A DNA stretch of 44,841 nucleotides from Streptomyces himastatinicus ATCC 53653 (GTDB lineage: Bacteria > Actinomycetota > Actinomycetes > Streptomycetales > Streptomycetaceae), in the NCBI RefSeq assembly GCF_000158915.1, contig NZ_GG657754.1, forward strand, positions 5,624,973 to 5,669,813, written 5' to 3'. Under the pieces are notes generated by a model. The model was not told the DNA's origin, did no database searches, and saw only the letters and a program-made list of their open reading frames with translations. A program made the translations under genes and the position numbers. Below are positions 9,201 through 18,071 of the stretch, piece by piece (within the stretch, counting starts at the first letter, position 1; the number at the start of each line of letters is the position of its first letter).

Positions 9201-10214
9201 GGGACGCGGCAGGTCCACGGCGTCCTCACCGTGTCCGTCGGAGACGATGACCAGGCGGGACGTCATGATCAGGGCGTCCTTGCCGGACAGGCCCCGGCGC
9301 ACCTCGGCCGCGTACGAGGCGCGGCGGCGCAGCTCCGCGCCGATCTGCTGGGCGAGCTGGGGCGGTGAGGGGGCGATACGGCGGGCGGCGACGGGGCCGT
9401 CGAGCTGATCGGGGTCGAGCAGATGCGGCATCCACTTGGCCCACTCCCAGTCGGCCAGGCGTTCGCCGGGCGCGGCGAGCGCGATGCCCACGTCGTCCGG
9501 CGCGTGGGTGGCGGCGGTCTGGACGAGGAGGGCGCGCGCGACGCGCAGGCAGTCCTCGCGCGGTCCGATGAGGCTGATGTTGCCGACCCGGTCGAGCGGG
9601 ACGGTGAGCGGAAGTTCGGTACCGGTGCGGAAGCGGTCCATCAGCGCCGACGCCTCGTTCAGCATGAAGCGGTCGGGCGGGGTGAGGACCGACGAGCCCT
9701 GCTGGGCGATCTTCAGGTCGCGTACCGGCATCTCGCCGGTGCCGACCCGCACGCGCAGGAAGTCCCCGTCCGGGCGGCGGCGCTCCCACAGCCGGGCCGG
9801 GTCGCGCACGATGTCGTACAGGGCGTCCGGCGGCGGGTTGAGGACGTCGGCCTGCTCACGCCGCTCGCGCTCCTCGCCGGACAGCTCCTCGCGCAGGTCC
9901 TCCAGGTACGAGAGGTACGCCTCGCGCTGGGTGCGGCGGGTGCGCTGGGCCTTGCCGCGCTGCGAGAAGGCGAGGCCGAGGGTGCCTATCAGGGTGACGA
10001 CGACGATGATCGCGCCGAGCCCGGCGAACTGGCTGTTCCGGACGACCGTCATCATGATCACGGACGACAGCACACCGGCGACGGGCAGCAGCGACATCGC
10101 GATGTTGCCCGCCTTCCCCTCGGGGAGGTTGGGCGGCGCTTCGATGGTGCGTGCCTCGGGTGCGGCCTGGGGCCGGACGGTCCTGGCCGGGCGGTGGATC
10201 AGTCGGGTACTCAT
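6240..10214 (-). CDS. eccC: Type VII secretion ATPase EccC (EccCa-EccCb fused)
   Basis: A 1324-residue motor of the type VII (ESX) secretion system, anchored in the inner membrane. Two membrane helices lie near residues 35-85 (VAGVLSSVIMM and GLGAIIVVVTLIGTLGL). Three FtsK/SpoIIIE-type ATPase domains follow, with Walker A motifs GATGSGKSE (~490), GGPQSGKTT (~840) and GDSECGKTN (~1125). The first domain has full Walker B elements (MVLVDYKGG and FVVIDEFGE). The second has IVLMIDGFG, where the usual second acidic residue is Gly, and the third has VVLVDDYD, as is common in EccC where only domain 1 is strongly active. The 37-bp spacing to the MinD-like gene suggests one operon running EccD, MinD-like, EccC, DUF6177. 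Confidence 0.95.
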   Translation of the reverse strand: MSTRLIHRPARTVRPQAAPEARTIEAPPNLPEGKAGNIAMSLLPVAGVLSSVIMMTVVRNSQFAGLGAIIVVVTLIGTLGLAFSQRGKAQRTRRTQREAYLSYLEDLREELSGEERERREQADVLNPPPDALYDIVRDPARLWERRRPDGDFLRVRVGTGEMPVRDLKIAQQGSSVLTPPDRFMLNEASALMDRFRTGTELPLTVPLDRVGNISLIGPREDCLRVARALLVQTAATHAPDDVGIALAAPGERLADWEWAKWMPHLLDPDQLDGPVAARRIAPSPPQLAQQIGAELRRRASYAAEVRRGLSGKDALIMTSRLVIVSDGHGEDAVDLPRPDDAVGLREMGVTVLHLLQERVQEPGHVSVRITVDDDRVVIEDLREQEPINAHGTVDEVSIPFAEGLARMIAPMRLSAESLVDAPLSGPVDFAGLLGIDDVAGLDLSRQWASRGERAFLRVPIGISDSHEPVLLDLKESSELGMGPHGLCVGATGSGKSELLRTLVLALVATHPPEDLAMVLVDYKGGATFAPFANLPHVAGVITNLENQAGLVERVHASLAGEVKRRQQVLKDAGNVADIGHYAALRTEKRPDLDPLPHLFVVIDEFGELLTAKPDFIDLFLSIGRIGRSIGVHLLLSSQRIEGGKLKGLDTYLSYRLGLRTFSADESRTVLDTTDAFHLPPLPGFGYLKVDTTHYERFKASYVSGAYRGPVQRAEQEDTGPLALEYEAYNTLAGPETSSEGEPAMRRRETGPTEMSVVVGQLENAADPVRRIWLPPLPDAIALDKAAGPVEVGVRGMQLATRRGPLQVPLGLLDDPTKQWQGQWYLDLTVAGGHAAVIGGPQSGKTTLLRTLALSIALTHTPQEVGVYALDLVGGGLQALSGLPHVGGVAGRADRERAARTVEEVRNMLGAREDLFRQHGIDSVEQLRTLHAAGRLPQLASAEIVLMIDGFGALRDDFEELDDAVVDILKRGSGYGIHVVAGMLRWNDVRIAAQSNFGTRVELRLNDPSESSIDRKLAQTLSPDEPGRVLTDGKLFAQIALPRTDGLTDTSDLGAVLERTARTVRATWSGEVAQPVRVLPHVLEPHLLPGPVAEPKQVPIGLDQTALAPVLLNLFEYDQHLLVLGDSECGKTNLLKTISQGLIERYGEDELVFAVMDPRRSLRGTIPEEFRGGYAYNAKMCAGLATGIATELDKRLPDEGADTEDLEPGSWGNGPRIVVLVDDYDVLTTAGQAPLTPFLPYIPSAVDIGLHFIVTRRVAGASRGMYEPLMLGLRESGASAVLMSGDRSEGQLFPGVYASQQPAGRGVFVRRGRPNRLIQTVYTPE

Positions 10215-10251
10215 CGGCGTCCGTCACTCACGGTCGGGCTCGGCATGGGGA

Positions 10252-11436
10252 TCAGTGGCGCTGCTGGGAGAGCCGGAACGCGTCCGCGGCGAGGCGGGTG
10301 GCGGCCTCCCTCGTGGAGTGCGCGAGGAGTTCGGTACGGATCGTGCCGCCGGCCGCGAGGTGCCGGTCGTACGGCAGGGTCCGGACGCTCGCCCCGGTGG
10401 ACGTCAGCTTCTTGACCGCCTCGCCGAGGTCGAGTCCGCTGTGCGGCACCAGCTCGGTGAGGACCACCACCGTGCCGGCGATCACGTGCGGGGGCAGCCC
10501 CTGCATCCACTGGAGCACCGCATATGTGCTGGTGACGCCCTCCAGCGTGGCGGGCGCGGTCAGCACACGGGCCTGGGCGGCGGACAACGCGACCCGGGCG
10601 ACCTCGGCGGGCAGCGTCTCGCAGTCCACGACGGTCACGCCGAAGTACCGGCGCAGCGAGACCATGACCCGCTCGTACGCCCTGGTCTCCAGCATCGCGC
10701 CGATCTGCCCCTGGCTGCCGGGCAGCAGCCAGGCGTTGTTGGGGAGCTGCACGAGATAGCCGGTGACGTCCAGCAGCGACATCTGCGGCTCGACGATGCC
10801 CGCCAGGTCACCGGTGGTCCAGCGCAGCGTCTCGGCGCCGAGCCGCAGCGGCAGCGAGCCGAGCGACGGATCGGCCTCGACGAACAGGACCGGGTCCTGG
10901 CGGTAGTGCGCGTACGCCGTACCGAGCAGCGCCGCGACGGTCGACTTGCCGGAGCCGCCCCGGATGGACGTCACGGCGATCTGCCGGCCGGTGGTCACCG
11001 GCTGCTGGAGGACCTCGGCGCTGGCGGTGGTGTCGGCGACCTCGCGGGCGGCCGAGGAGGCGACGGTGCGGCGCAGGTTGCGCGTGGCCCGCGCGGCGAA
11101 GGACTCGCCGTGCCGCGGCTTGCGGCCGGTCAGGGCGAGCCCCTGGTCCACCACGGGCCGGGAGTCGGGGGTGCGCTGCGGGCGGGCCGGGGCGTACTGC
11201 TGCTGCGGCGCGCCCGGGTGGCCGGCGGCCTGCTGCTGGGGCGCGGGGTATCCGGAGGCGGGCTGCGGCACCGCCTCGTACCCGGGCGTGCCCTGTGCGG
11301 GCGCGCCGTGCGGCTCCCCGGCGGGGCCGTGCGCCCCCTGCTGCGGTGTGCCCTGCTGCTGCGGCGCCCCCTGTGGGGTGGCCCCGCCCCGCAGGTCACG
11401 CAGTACGTCGCCCTGCCAGTTGTCTCCGTTCGGCAT
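10252..11436 (-). CDS. MinD/ParA-like ATPase of the type VII secretion locus
   Basis: A 394-residue protein. The first ~125 residues are Gln/Pro/Gly-rich and disordered (repeats such as QQGTPQQGA). The rest is a SIMIBI-class ATPase with a deviant Walker A, RGGSGKST near residue 160, followed by LFVEADPSLG (switch I-type Asp) and a C-terminal domain ending FRLSQQRH. This layout, a disordered Pro-rich N-terminus joined to a MinD-like ATPase, is that of EspI-like proteins in mycobacterial ESX loci. Its place between eccD and eccC fits a regulatory or assembly role for the secretion machine. Whether it hydrolyses ATP cannot be seen, but the signature Lys is present. Confidence 0.85.
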   Translation of the reverse strand: MPNGDNWQGDVLRDLRGGATPQGAPQQQGTPQQGAHGPAGEPHGAPAQGTPGYEAVPQPASGYPAPQQQAAGHPGAPQQQYAPARPQRTPDSRPVVDQGLALTGRKPRHGESFAARATRNLRRTVASSAAREVADTTASAEVLQQPVTTGRQIAVTSIRGGSGKSTVAALLGTAYAHYRQDPVLFVEADPSLGSLPLRLGAETLRWTTGDLAGIVEPQMSLLDVTGYLVQLPNNAWLLPGSQGQIGAMLETRAYERVMVSLRRYFGVTVVDCETLPAEVARVALSAAQARVLTAPATLEGVTSTYAVLQWMQGLPPHVIAGTVVVLTELVPHSGLDLGEAVKKLTSTGASVRTLPYDRHLAAGGTIRTELLAHSTREAATRLAADAFRLSQQRH

Positions 11437-11505
11437 GTCAGCCCTTCTTTTCCGCCCTGTTGCCCCGCCCGGAGCGCCTGCGCGTCGACTCGAACTTGTG
11501 GAGCA

Positions 11506-12861
11506 TCAGAACTTGTTGAGTAGCTGTCCGTACACGCCGAACGCGCCGACGGCGAGCGGGAAGAGCCCCACCACACCGATCGACTCGACCAGATCGGCGA
11601 TGCGCCGCAGCCGCACCTGCACATGCTCGGGCGGCTGCACGGCCAGGATCAGCAGCGGCAGCACCGCGGCCGCGCACAGCACGGCGAGCGGCCCGGCTCC
11701 CCCGGCGTGCTCCATCCACACCATCACCAGCCGTACGACGAGGACCGCGGCACCGGTGAAGAGCGCCACGACCTCCGCGACCAGCGGGAAGGCGCGCGCC
11801 CGGGAGAGCAGCACCAGGGCCACCAGCGAGGGGAGCGCCACGGTCCACACGGACGGCGTCGCGGCGCGGGTGAGCAGCCAGCTCCCGGCCGTCGCGGAGG
11901 CCGCGGTGACGATCGTGGCCAGTGCGAGACCGCGGTGGGTGGCCGCGAGCGCGTTGCCCACCTGGTGACGGCTGACGGAACTGCCGCCCGAACGGCGGTC
12001 GTCGAGCGCGGTGAGGCCCGAGGCCATCAGTGCGAGCCGGGGCAGCAGACCGAGCAGGATCACGGAGAAGACGGCCATCACGGCACCGAGCCGGACCGGG
12101 TCGTCCTGGATCGCGGTGACCGCCTCCCACACCACGGCCAGTCCGGTGGTGGCCGCGGCCCCGATGAGCCCCCCGCGGCCGAGCGGCGAGAAGTAACCGA
12201 GCAGGAGCAACATCACGACCAGCGCGCCCGTGACGGCGGCGAGCCGCGCCGTTCCCGACCAGCCGTAGGCATCGGCGGCGGTCCACGCGGTGAGCAGGCC
12301 GAGGCCGCCGGAGGCGAGCAGCAGCGCCGTGGCCAGCCCGCGGTTGCCCTCCCCGACCTTGGAGACCAGCGCGCCGGCGGTGAGGAGCACGAGCGTGACC
12401 GCGACCAGGACGCCCACGAGGGAGTCGAGCGCGAACTCACGGCGGGCGAGCAACGCGGCGATCACCGCGAAGGCGACCGTGGCCACCCCCGCGCTGATCC
12501 GGCGCGTGGCGGGCCGCCAGCGCCAGGCCTGAAGGTCGAGGTCGTCGGCCACCAGGTCCGTGACGTCGTGCACGACGGGGGCCGGCGGTGCGGAGTGGGC
12601 CCGGACGAGCCGCAGCACGGCGCCGTCCGCGACCTCGGCCGACGACAGCGTGCTGTCGTGCGGCAGCGCGGAGCCGTCGGACGTGATCAGCTGCCGGGTC
12701 ATCGGGCGGGATGCCGCCCGGTCGTCCAGCAACTGGAGGATGTCCGGCAGCAGCTGCCCGATCGGAGTGTCGGAGGGCAGGACGATGTCGGCCCGGCGTC
12801 GCTCGCCGACCAAGGTCACCCGGCTGAGTTGCGCCCGGGATGTCGTTGTTGTGCTCACCAC
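11506..12861 (-). CDS. eccD: Type VII secretion integral membrane protein EccD
   Basis: A 451-residue core channel subunit. Residues ~10-90 are a YukD/ubiquitin-like cytoplasmic domain (SRVTLVGERRRADIVLPSDT...), and from ~125 onward there are about eleven hydrophobic helices, the usual EccD architecture. The start is the first GTG/ATG after a promoter-like AT-richer stretch at 12890-12930. It is transcribed with the MinD-like gene 69 bp downstream. No eccB or eccE, the other usual membrane partners, is found in this window. Confidence 0.92.
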   Translation of the reverse strand: MVSTTTTSRAQLSRVTLVGERRRADIVLPSDTPIGQLLPDILQLLDDRAASRPMTRQLITSDGSALPHDSTLSSAEVADGAVLRLVRAHSAPPAPVVHDVTDLVADDLDLQAWRWRPATRRISAGVATVAFAVIAALLARREFALDSLVGVLVAVTLVLLTAGALVSKVGEGNRGLATALLLASGGLGLLTAWTAADAYGWSGTARLAAVTGALVVMLLLLGYFSPLGRGGLIGAAATTGLAVVWEAVTAIQDDPVRLGAVMAVFSVILLGLLPRLALMASGLTALDDRRSGGSSVSRHQVGNALAATHRGLALATIVTAASATAGSWLLTRAATPSVWTVALPSLVALVLLSRARAFPLVAEVVALFTGAAVLVVRLVMVWMEHAGGAGPLAVLCAAAVLPLLILAVQPPEHVQVRLRRIADLVESIGVVGLFPLAVGAFGVYGQLLNKF

Positions 12862-13006
12862 TTACGGGAACCTATCGTCGCGACTTGATGACTCGGGCCT
12901 GTTCGGCGTGCTCATATTACTAGGGCCTTTGCGTGGAATCCCTGGTCGGAGGTGCCGGAATCCCGTTTCGGGTACGTGAGTTGCGGTCGCCGTAATGCCG
13001 GAGATG

Positions 13007-13324
13007 CTACGAATTCCGAGAATTCTCCGCACTCTTCTGAGGATCTTGCGGTTTCGCCGTCTGCGGCGGCTGCTGGTATTGCTGTTCCTGCCGCTGCTGC
13101 TTCTCCTGCTCGGCCTTCTGCTTCGCCAGCGTGTGCTGGAGGAAGGACCACCCGACGCAGCCCGCGCACAGCACGGCCGCGATGGCGATCCCGGCGAACA
13201 CCTTGCCGAGCCGCTCGTCCGCAGTGCGCCGCGCCCGCTGCGCGCCGAACAGCAGCGCGTCCCGCATCCTGCGCCGGCGTACCGCCACCGACTCCAGCAG
13301 CTGGCTGTCGTAATCCCGTGCCAT
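13007..13324 (-). CDS. Small bitopic membrane protein upstream of eccD
   Basis: A 105-residue protein starting MARDYDSQLL. The basic N-terminal part (VRRRRMRDALLFGAQRARR) is followed by one membrane helix at ~43-62 (VFAGIAIAAVLCAGCVGWSF) and a Lys/Gln/Glu-rich outer tail likely to be helical then disordered (QEKQQRQEQQYQQPPQ). The ATG at 13324 is preferred over the much longer open frame that continues upstream, because that extension is the antisense of the next gene. It sits 145 bp ahead of eccD and 20 bp after the neighbouring upstream gene. It could take the place of a missing single-helix subunit such as EccB or EccE, but it is much shorter and shows no similarity that I can see. Confidence 0.72.
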   Translation of the reverse strand: MARDYDSQLLESVAVRRRRMRDALLFGAQRARRTADERLGKVFAGIAIAAVLCAGCVGWSFLQHTLAKQKAEQEKQQRQEQQYQQPPQTAKPQDPQKSAENSRNS

Positions 13325-13344
13325 CCGTCTTGTCGTCCGTTGCC

Positions 13345-14283
13345 TCAGTCGTGCGTTACGTGGGTCGTGGTCTTTGGAACATATGGCATGGGCGAGTTGG
13401 CAGTACACCCCAGGGGCGGGGCTGCGTCCGACTGCGCGGGGTGCGGAAGCTTTCTGATCTTGCGGCGTGCGACGAGATTCCAGATCAATGTGAACGGCGC
13501 GAAAACGAACCGCGAGAACGGGCTCCGCCGACCCTGCCCGGGCGGCTGGGCGTCGGGGGTGCCCCTCGCGTCGGTGCGTGCGGGCTCCGCCTCGTACCAG
13601 GTACGGAGCGACTCGACGGTGGCGTCCAGGAGGCCACTCTGCAACGCCTCGTCGATCATCCCGTCGCAGATCCGCTCCCCGAGCACCAGCACCATGGCCG
13701 CGCGGACGGCGTCGGCCGGTGACAGCCGCCCGTCCGGCGACAGCTGGGGAAGGGGGTTTGCCGACCACCGGTACTCGGTCGTGACGGCGATACCCCTCAG
13801 CGCGTTGACGGCACGCAACAGCCCCTCGCTGTAGAGGGGATACGGCATCTGGATCACGCCTCTGGCGTCCTTCTGCCCCCCACCCCACTCGACCTTCCGG
13901 TCCTCGTCCGTCAGCGCGTCGAAGGCGTCGGCGAGCTCCTGCCAGGCCGCCGCGTTGTCCCGGTCGAGCGCGGCGACCAGGCGCTGGTCGTCGGCCGGGG
14001 TGGCGGTACGGGCGAGCTCCTCGATGGCGTCCACATCGGGGGCGGCGGTGACGGGGCTGACGCCTGGCTCGCGGCTGAGGAGGCCGAGGACGTCAAGGGG
14101 TGCGACGCCGCGTTCCCGTGCCTCACGCACGTTGGCGTCGTACCACTCCATCCCCGCCTTGTAGGCATCGACGCTGCTCGCCTTGCGGTCCACCCAGCCG
14201 ACATCGGCGGAGTCGCCCCAGGCGTACCCCATCACCTGTCCGTCGGGGGTGGCGACGCTGATGTAGTGCACGGGACCGGACAT
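13345..14283 (-). CDS. YFT-GYxWA module protein, possible immunity or secretion accessory
   Basis: A ~312-residue soluble protein of no recognised family. Its N-terminal ~90 residues (PVHYISVATPDG...GYAWGD...AGMEWYDANVREARERGVAPLDVLGLL) match the 134-residue protein encoded just upstream and the C-terminal third of the protein at 22208-23224. The remainder is helical and charged. A TTG nine bases upstream (14292), with AGGA at good distance, is an alternative start; ATG 14283 is chosen as the more conventional one. It stands between toxin unit 1 and the secretion core, so immunity or substrate handling are both possible. Function is unknown. Confidence 0.7.
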   Translation of the reverse strand: MSGPVHYISVATPDGQVMGYAWGDSADVGWVDRKASSVDAYKAGMEWYDANVREARERGVAPLDVLGLLSREPGVSPVTAAPDVDAIEELARTATPADDQRLVAALDRDNAAAWQELADAFDALTDEDRKVEWGGGQKDARGVIQMPYPLYSEGLLRAVNALRGIAVTTEYRWSANPLPQLSPDGRLSPADAVRAAMVLVLGERICDGMIDEALQSGLLDATVESLRTWYEAEPARTDARGTPDAQPPGQGRRSPFSRFVFAPFTLIWNLVARRKIRKLPHPAQSDAAPPLGCTANSPMPYVPKTTTHVTHD

Positions 14284-14301
14284 GTCGCTCAAGCTGTCCT
14301 G

Positions 14302-14706
14302 TCAGCCAGCCTTGGCAAGGGCCTCGACCGCGGCGGCGTTCGGGGCGTCGGCCAGGGAGCCGGGGAGGGGACGGCCCATGCCGGGCGGTTCCGGGTCGCC
14401 GTACAGCTCGGCGAGGGTCTGGCTCGGGCGGAGGCCGCGCGCCTTCCTCTCGCGTAGCAGGACGATCCAGGTCATGCCTTCGTTCGACGCGCGGGGGTCA
14501 TTCTCCTCCCGCGGTTCGTAGGCGGCGGCGTCGTCCTCGTCGCCGGCCCAGAGGTACCCGAGGATCGAGCGGTCCTCTTTGTCGATGACGGTGAAGTACT
14601 GCACCGGCTTCTCGGTCCAGTCCTGGTAACGCGCCGGACCGCCCGGCTTCTCCCTGAACTGCAGGTCCTCTTCGAAGCTCGAGGGCTTCGGTTGCTCACT
14701 GCTCAT
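14302..14706 (-). CDS. YFT-GYxWA module protein, candidate immunity protein for the ADP-ribosylating toxin
   Basis: A 134-residue acidic cytoplasmic protein starting 42 bp after the toxin gene. The core, PVQYFTVIDKED...LGYLWAG..DDAAAYEPRE, then a GMTWIVLLRERKARGL helix and a terminal VEALAKAG, is shared with the genes at 13345 and 22208. Small size, lack of signal, and place immediately after a polymorphic toxin are what is expected of a cognate immunity protein. This is inference; I know no named family for it. Confidence 0.72.
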   Translation of the reverse strand: MSSEQPKPSSFEEDLQFREKPGGPARYQDWTEKPVQYFTVIDKEDRSILGYLWAGDEDDAAAYEPREENDPRASNEGMTWIVLLRERKARGLRPSQTLAELYGDPEPPGMGRPLPGSLADAPNAAAVEALAKAG

Positions 14707-14748
14707 AAGTCCACATTCCTTGAGTCGTCTGCCCGGTCCGGGACGCGG

Positions 14749-17271
14749 CTACGGCTTTGCCCTGGGCAGGACCTCTCCGTAGACCTGCCACTGTCCGCCC
14801 CCGTCCTTGAAGACGCGCGTCACCTTATATTCCGTACCACGAGCGAGGAGCAGCTCCCGCTCCCCCTTGTTCGAGGAGATGTGGTCGATCCAGAGCGCGG
14901 GAGTGCCCTTCGGGACCCGCAGATGCATGATCACCGGCATGTGGCCGAAGGCCGCGGTCTTGCCGAGCGACGTGGAGGTGTATCCGAGGTCGTCCCAGAC
15001 ACTGCCCTGCAATTCGAGTGGCGACCGCAGGTCGAGGTAGCTGACGTCGGTCCCTCGGACGACCATGACGTTCTCGGGCACTCGGCGGGCGCCCATGACC
15101 CGGTCCATGTTGTCAACGAGGCGCTGAATGTTGCCGTCCAGGGCCGCCCCCTGCCGGAGCGGGCCGTTGATGGACTTGTAGTAGAAGCTGCTGTACTTCT
15201 CCAGCGCACCCTTGGCTTCCGGGTCGAGCTGATCGAGGAAGTCGTTCCAGTGTGCGTTGCCGTACGCCTTACCTGCCTCGTCGGTGGCGCTGGGGCCGAG
15301 GTTGGTGCCGTCCGCCAGTTCGGCCTGGGCCACCGCATGCCTCTCCGCGTCAGTGCTCAGGCGGGCGAACTCGTGGTCCGACATGTGCGGCTTGTACTCG
15401 AACGGCTCCGCCGCACCGCTGCCCGGCACGTCCGTCCCCCCATGACCCGGGGCGACCGGCGCGTCGGTGCCGTGGTGCGCGGCGGCGCCCGCCACGTCGT
15501 CCACGTGGTCACCGGCGTGCGTCGCGTCGTCGCCGTGGCCGACCGCGTCGTCGCCGTGTCCGCCGTGCGCACCGTCGTGACCGTGCGCGCCGGGGGCGTC
15601 GTGGCCCGGCCCGTGCGGGGCATCGGCGGTGTGCGGGTGGCCGGTGCCGGGGACGTCGTGGGCGGGGACGTGCGGAGGGCCGGCCTGGCCCGGTACGTGG
15701 CTGCCCACCTCGCCCGGCACATGGCCGGCCGGAGCACCCGGGACATGATTCGACGGAGTCTGGTGGTACCACGGCGTTGACGAGCCGTGGCCGCCCCCGG
15801 GTACGTGTCCGGCGTTGCCGCCTGCCGCGTTGTCGAGGGACGTGGGGGCGGGCCCGTAGGAGCCCGGCGCGTGCGCGGGGCCGCCGGTCGGCACGTGGCC
15901 ACCGGGGTTGGTGTGGCCGCCTGGTACGTGATCGAACGAGCCCCCCGGCGCATGCGCGCCTGCCGGGAACGGGGCTCCCGGCTGCTGGATTTGCCAGGAC
16001 TCCGGCAGACCGGAGGCACCGTGGCCCGTGCCGTGCGCGGCGGGGGCCACGTCGACGGAGCCCGGAGGCGGGGGGACGAGGTTGCCGTTCGGCTCCAGGA
16101 GGGATCCGTTGGGCAGCTCTACCGCGCCGTCGGGCAGATGGGGGACGTCGACCTTCCCGATCCCCTTCAGCCCCTTGGTGATGTCGCCGATCTTGGACAG
16201 TCCTGCGCCCGCGCCCTTGGCGACGTAGGTCATGGGGTCGATGACCCGGCCTGCCTTGCCGGCGACGGAGAGGGCCTTGGCGACGGCGCCCGCCTTGCCG
16301 GCTCCTGCGGCGGCTCCGCCGGCGCCGCCGGTGAAGACAGTGGTGACGACGTTGAAGGTGACCGCTCCGGCGGCCCGGCCCGGGTTCTTGCCCCATTCGT
16401 CCCAGGCGACCAGAGCCTTGCCGGTTTCCTTCATGGCCGTGCGCGAGTCGCGGAGCCAGGAGGGGAGTTTGTCGTCGGGCAGGCCCCAGAAGGCTTCCCT
16501 GGCTCCGGGGACGGCGCTGATGGCCAGGCCGGTTCCCAGCTGGGCGAGGCCTTTCCAGGCTTGGCCCATGGCGTCCCAGCCGCCGCAGCCGACGAGCGTG
16601 CCCAGGCCCTTGATCGTGCCCCAGACGCCGTCGACGATGACGCCGTCCCAGACGAAGGATTTGACCCAGTGGCCGACTTCCCAGGCGTGGTGTTTTTCCT
16701 CGACCGGGTCGCCCCAGGGGAGTTTGGCGTTCTTCAGGTCATCCGCGTTGAAGCCGTACTGGTTCTTGGCCTTGGATCCGTCGCCGGCGACCATCTGGGT
16801 GCCGCCGAAGAGGGCGGTGATCTTGTTGTGGCAGGTGCGCTCGGCCGCCCAGAACGCGGCGACGGTGGCGGTGATGTCGTCGCGGAGCTGGTTGTGTTCG
16901 TCGACTTTGTCTTCGTCGTATTCCCAGTCGTCGTCGTCCTTGTTGTCGTTGACGAACTGGGTGGCGTCGGTTTTGAGCTGGGTCAGCTTGGTGACCAGGG
17001 GGCGGATCTCGGTGGCGTACTCCGACAGGGCGCTGGAGACTTTGCCCAGGTCGTCGGCGAAGGTGTCGGCTCGGTCCTTGACGGGTTTGGTGGTGGCGAA
17101 GAGCCGTTCGGCCTCGGGTGCCTTGTAGTAGGCGGACAGGCCCTGGAAGTGGGTGTGGACGTCCGCGCCGGTGTCCCGGATGTGCCCGGCGTCCGTTTTG
17201 AGGTTGCCGTGGGCTTTTTCCAGCAGTTCCAGGTTTCCGGTGTACTGGGGAATCTCTCCGGGCTTGATCAT
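14749..17271 (-). CDS. Polymorphic toxin, type VII-secreted, ADP-ribosyltransferase warhead
   Basis: An 840-residue protein. Residues 1-~120 are helical and WXG100/LXG-like (starts [20 protein letters not shown]). A middle region runs to ~370, with a Gly/Ala-rich hydrophobic stretch at ~300-345. A ~200-residue linker rich in His, Gly, Pro and Asp (many GHVPG-type units) comes before a C-terminal domain from ~630. That domain has the arginine-type ADP-ribosyltransferase triad: Arg in VMVVRGTD (~737), YTSTSL (~765) and the ExE motif in GERELLL (~804), so it probably modifies arginine on a target protein. It overlaps the DUF6507-like gene upstream by 4 bp (ATGA). Residues ~28-218 are encoded by DNA almost identical to the second toxin at 23221-25884. 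Confidence 0.9.
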   Translation of the reverse strand: MIKPGEIPQYTGNLELLEKAHGNLKTDAGHIRDTGADVHTHFQGLSAYYKAPEAERLFATTKPVKDRADTFADDLGKVSSALSEYATEIRPLVTKLTQLKTDATQFVNDNKDDDDWEYDEDKVDEHNQLRDDITATVAAFWAAERTCHNKITALFGGTQMVAGDGSKAKNQYGFNADDLKNAKLPWGDPVEEKHHAWEVGHWVKSFVWDGVIVDGVWGTIKGLGTLVGCGGWDAMGQAWKGLAQLGTGLAISAVPGAREAFWGLPDDKLPSWLRDSRTAMKETGKALVAWDEWGKNPGRAAGAVTFNVVTTVFTGGAGGAAAGAGKAGAVAKALSVAGKAGRVIDPMTYVAKGAGAGLSKIGDITKGLKGIGKVDVPHLPDGAVELPNGSLLEPNGNLVPPPPGSVDVAPAAHGTGHGASGLPESWQIQQPGAPFPAGAHAPGGSFDHVPGGHTNPGGHVPTGGPAHAPGSYGPAPTSLDNAAGGNAGHVPGGGHGSSTPWYHQTPSNHVPGAPAGHVPGEVGSHVPGQAGPPHVPAHDVPGTGHPHTADAPHGPGHDAPGAHGHDGAHGGHGDDAVGHGDDATHAGDHVDDVAGAAAHHGTDAPVAPGHGGTDVPGSGAAEPFEYKPHMSDHEFARLSTDAERHAVAQAELADGTNLGPSATDEAGKAYGNAHWNDFLDQLDPEAKGALEKYSSFYYKSINGPLRQGAALDGNIQRLVDNMDRVMGARRVPENVMVVRGTDVSYLDLRSPLELQGSVWDDLGYTSTSLGKTAAFGHMPVIMHLRVPKGTPALWIDHISSNKGERELLLARGTEYKVTRVFKDGGGQWQVYGEVLPRAKP
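16616..17190. repeat. Near-identical 575-bp tract, copy 1 (in toxin 1)
   Basis: This stretch matches 25229-25803 base for base except at one position (T at 17041, C at 25654), in direct orientation 8613 bp apart. Flanking coding sequence diverges at once on both sides (first mismatches 16615/25228 and 17191/25804). This is the signature of recent gene conversion rather than of uniform divergence after duplication. Confidence 0.95.
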
Positions 17272-17678
17272 CCGGTCTGCTTCCCCGGCTTCTTCGGGTC
17301 CAGATCGGGTGCGCTCAGGGCCTTGGTCTGGGCCTGAGCAGCCCGTTCGGCCATGTGCTGGCCGCCCTTGAGGTACTCGGTCGTCGCGTCCATCGCCCCG
17401 TTCAGCGACTTGCCCGCACGCGCCGCGATGAACTTGAGATCGGGGGTGGTGTGCTCCGCGAACTGGGACAGAGCCAGGGCGACGAGGCCGCCCTTGGCCT
17501 CCCCGCCCTTGCCGCCACCGCCGCTGTCGCCATCGGCGCTGATGGTGCCGGCATTCTCTGCGGCCGACTGAAGATGCTTCCCGTACGACGTCGCGTGCTT
17601 CTCGATCTTCGCGGCGAACTCGCCCGTCGTCTTCAGCACGCTCGAAATGCCCTGCGGTTGCAGGTCCCAGCCCGTCAT
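17268..17678 (-). CDS. DUF6507-like small helical protein, toxin unit 1
   Basis: A 136-residue protein, start [10 protein letters not shown], with predicted helices ([22 protein letters not shown] and [16 protein letters not shown]) around a Gly-rich insert ([12 protein letters not shown]). It resembles a WXG100-like companion of large ESX toxins, and I recall such proteins under DUF6507. It overlaps the toxin by 4 bp, so translation is coupled. The likely role is to pair with the toxin N-terminus for targeting to EccC. The paralogue at 25881-26273 is nearly the same but lacks six residues of the Gly insert. Confidence 0.78.
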   Translation of the reverse strand: MTGWDLQPQGISSVLKTTGEFAAKIEKHATSYGKHLQSAAENAGTISADGDSGGGGKGGEAKGGLVALALSQFAEHTTPDLKFIAARAGKSLNGAMDATTEYLKGGQHMAERAAQAQTKALSAPDLDPKKPGKQTG

Positions 17679-17726
17679 GACTTGCTTCGCGCTCCCCGTT
17701 ACCGCCTGGTGCCTGTACGCACCAGA

Positions 17727-18038
17727 TCAGCCGATGTTGTCGACCGCGGACTTCGCACGCGAGAGCGTGTGCTGGGCCGTGCCGTCGTTCTTCTCCAGTA
17801 CCGTCTTCAGGAGCTGGATGATGCTCTTGACCTCCTGGGAGGCGCGGTTCCAGCGCAGTTCCTTGCCGTGGTACTCGTCCGCCACACCGTCCGCGGTGAA
17901 GTCGGTCATCGCCGCCTTCACCTGAGCGTCGCGCGCCGTGATCACCTGCTCCAGACGCGCGACCACCGCCTGGATGTTGACCTGCGCGTCCCCAGAGGCA
18001 CCCGTGTCGTAGGAACGACGGTCATTGCCACCAGCCAT
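17727..18038 (-). CDS. EsxA-like ESAT-6 family protein, unit 1
   Basis: A 103-residue WXG100-superfamily protein. Two helices are visible: about residues 20-46, and LRWNRASQEVKSIIQLLKTVLEK at ~60-85 with a tail ending SAVDNIG. The single Trp in ELRWNRA sits near the turn between them. Proteins of this family are exported as heterodimers by type VII systems, sometimes annotated as pore-forming ESAT-6 family. It differs from the unit 2 copy at few positions. The gene lies 33 bp after the EsxB-like gene. Confidence 0.88.
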   Translation of the reverse strand: MAGGNDRRSYDTGASGDAQVNIQAVVARLEQVITARDAQVKAAMTDFTADGVADEYHGKELRWNRASQEVKSIIQLLKTVLEKNDGTAQHTLSRAKSAVDNIG

Positions 18039-18071
18039 CAGTCACTCACTCCCCGTCAAGTCCCGCAAAGA

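Noticed and set aside
15400..15780. CRISPR or tandem DNA array in the toxin linker
   Set aside because: The repeats are coding, short and degenerate at the DNA level; no regular spacers.
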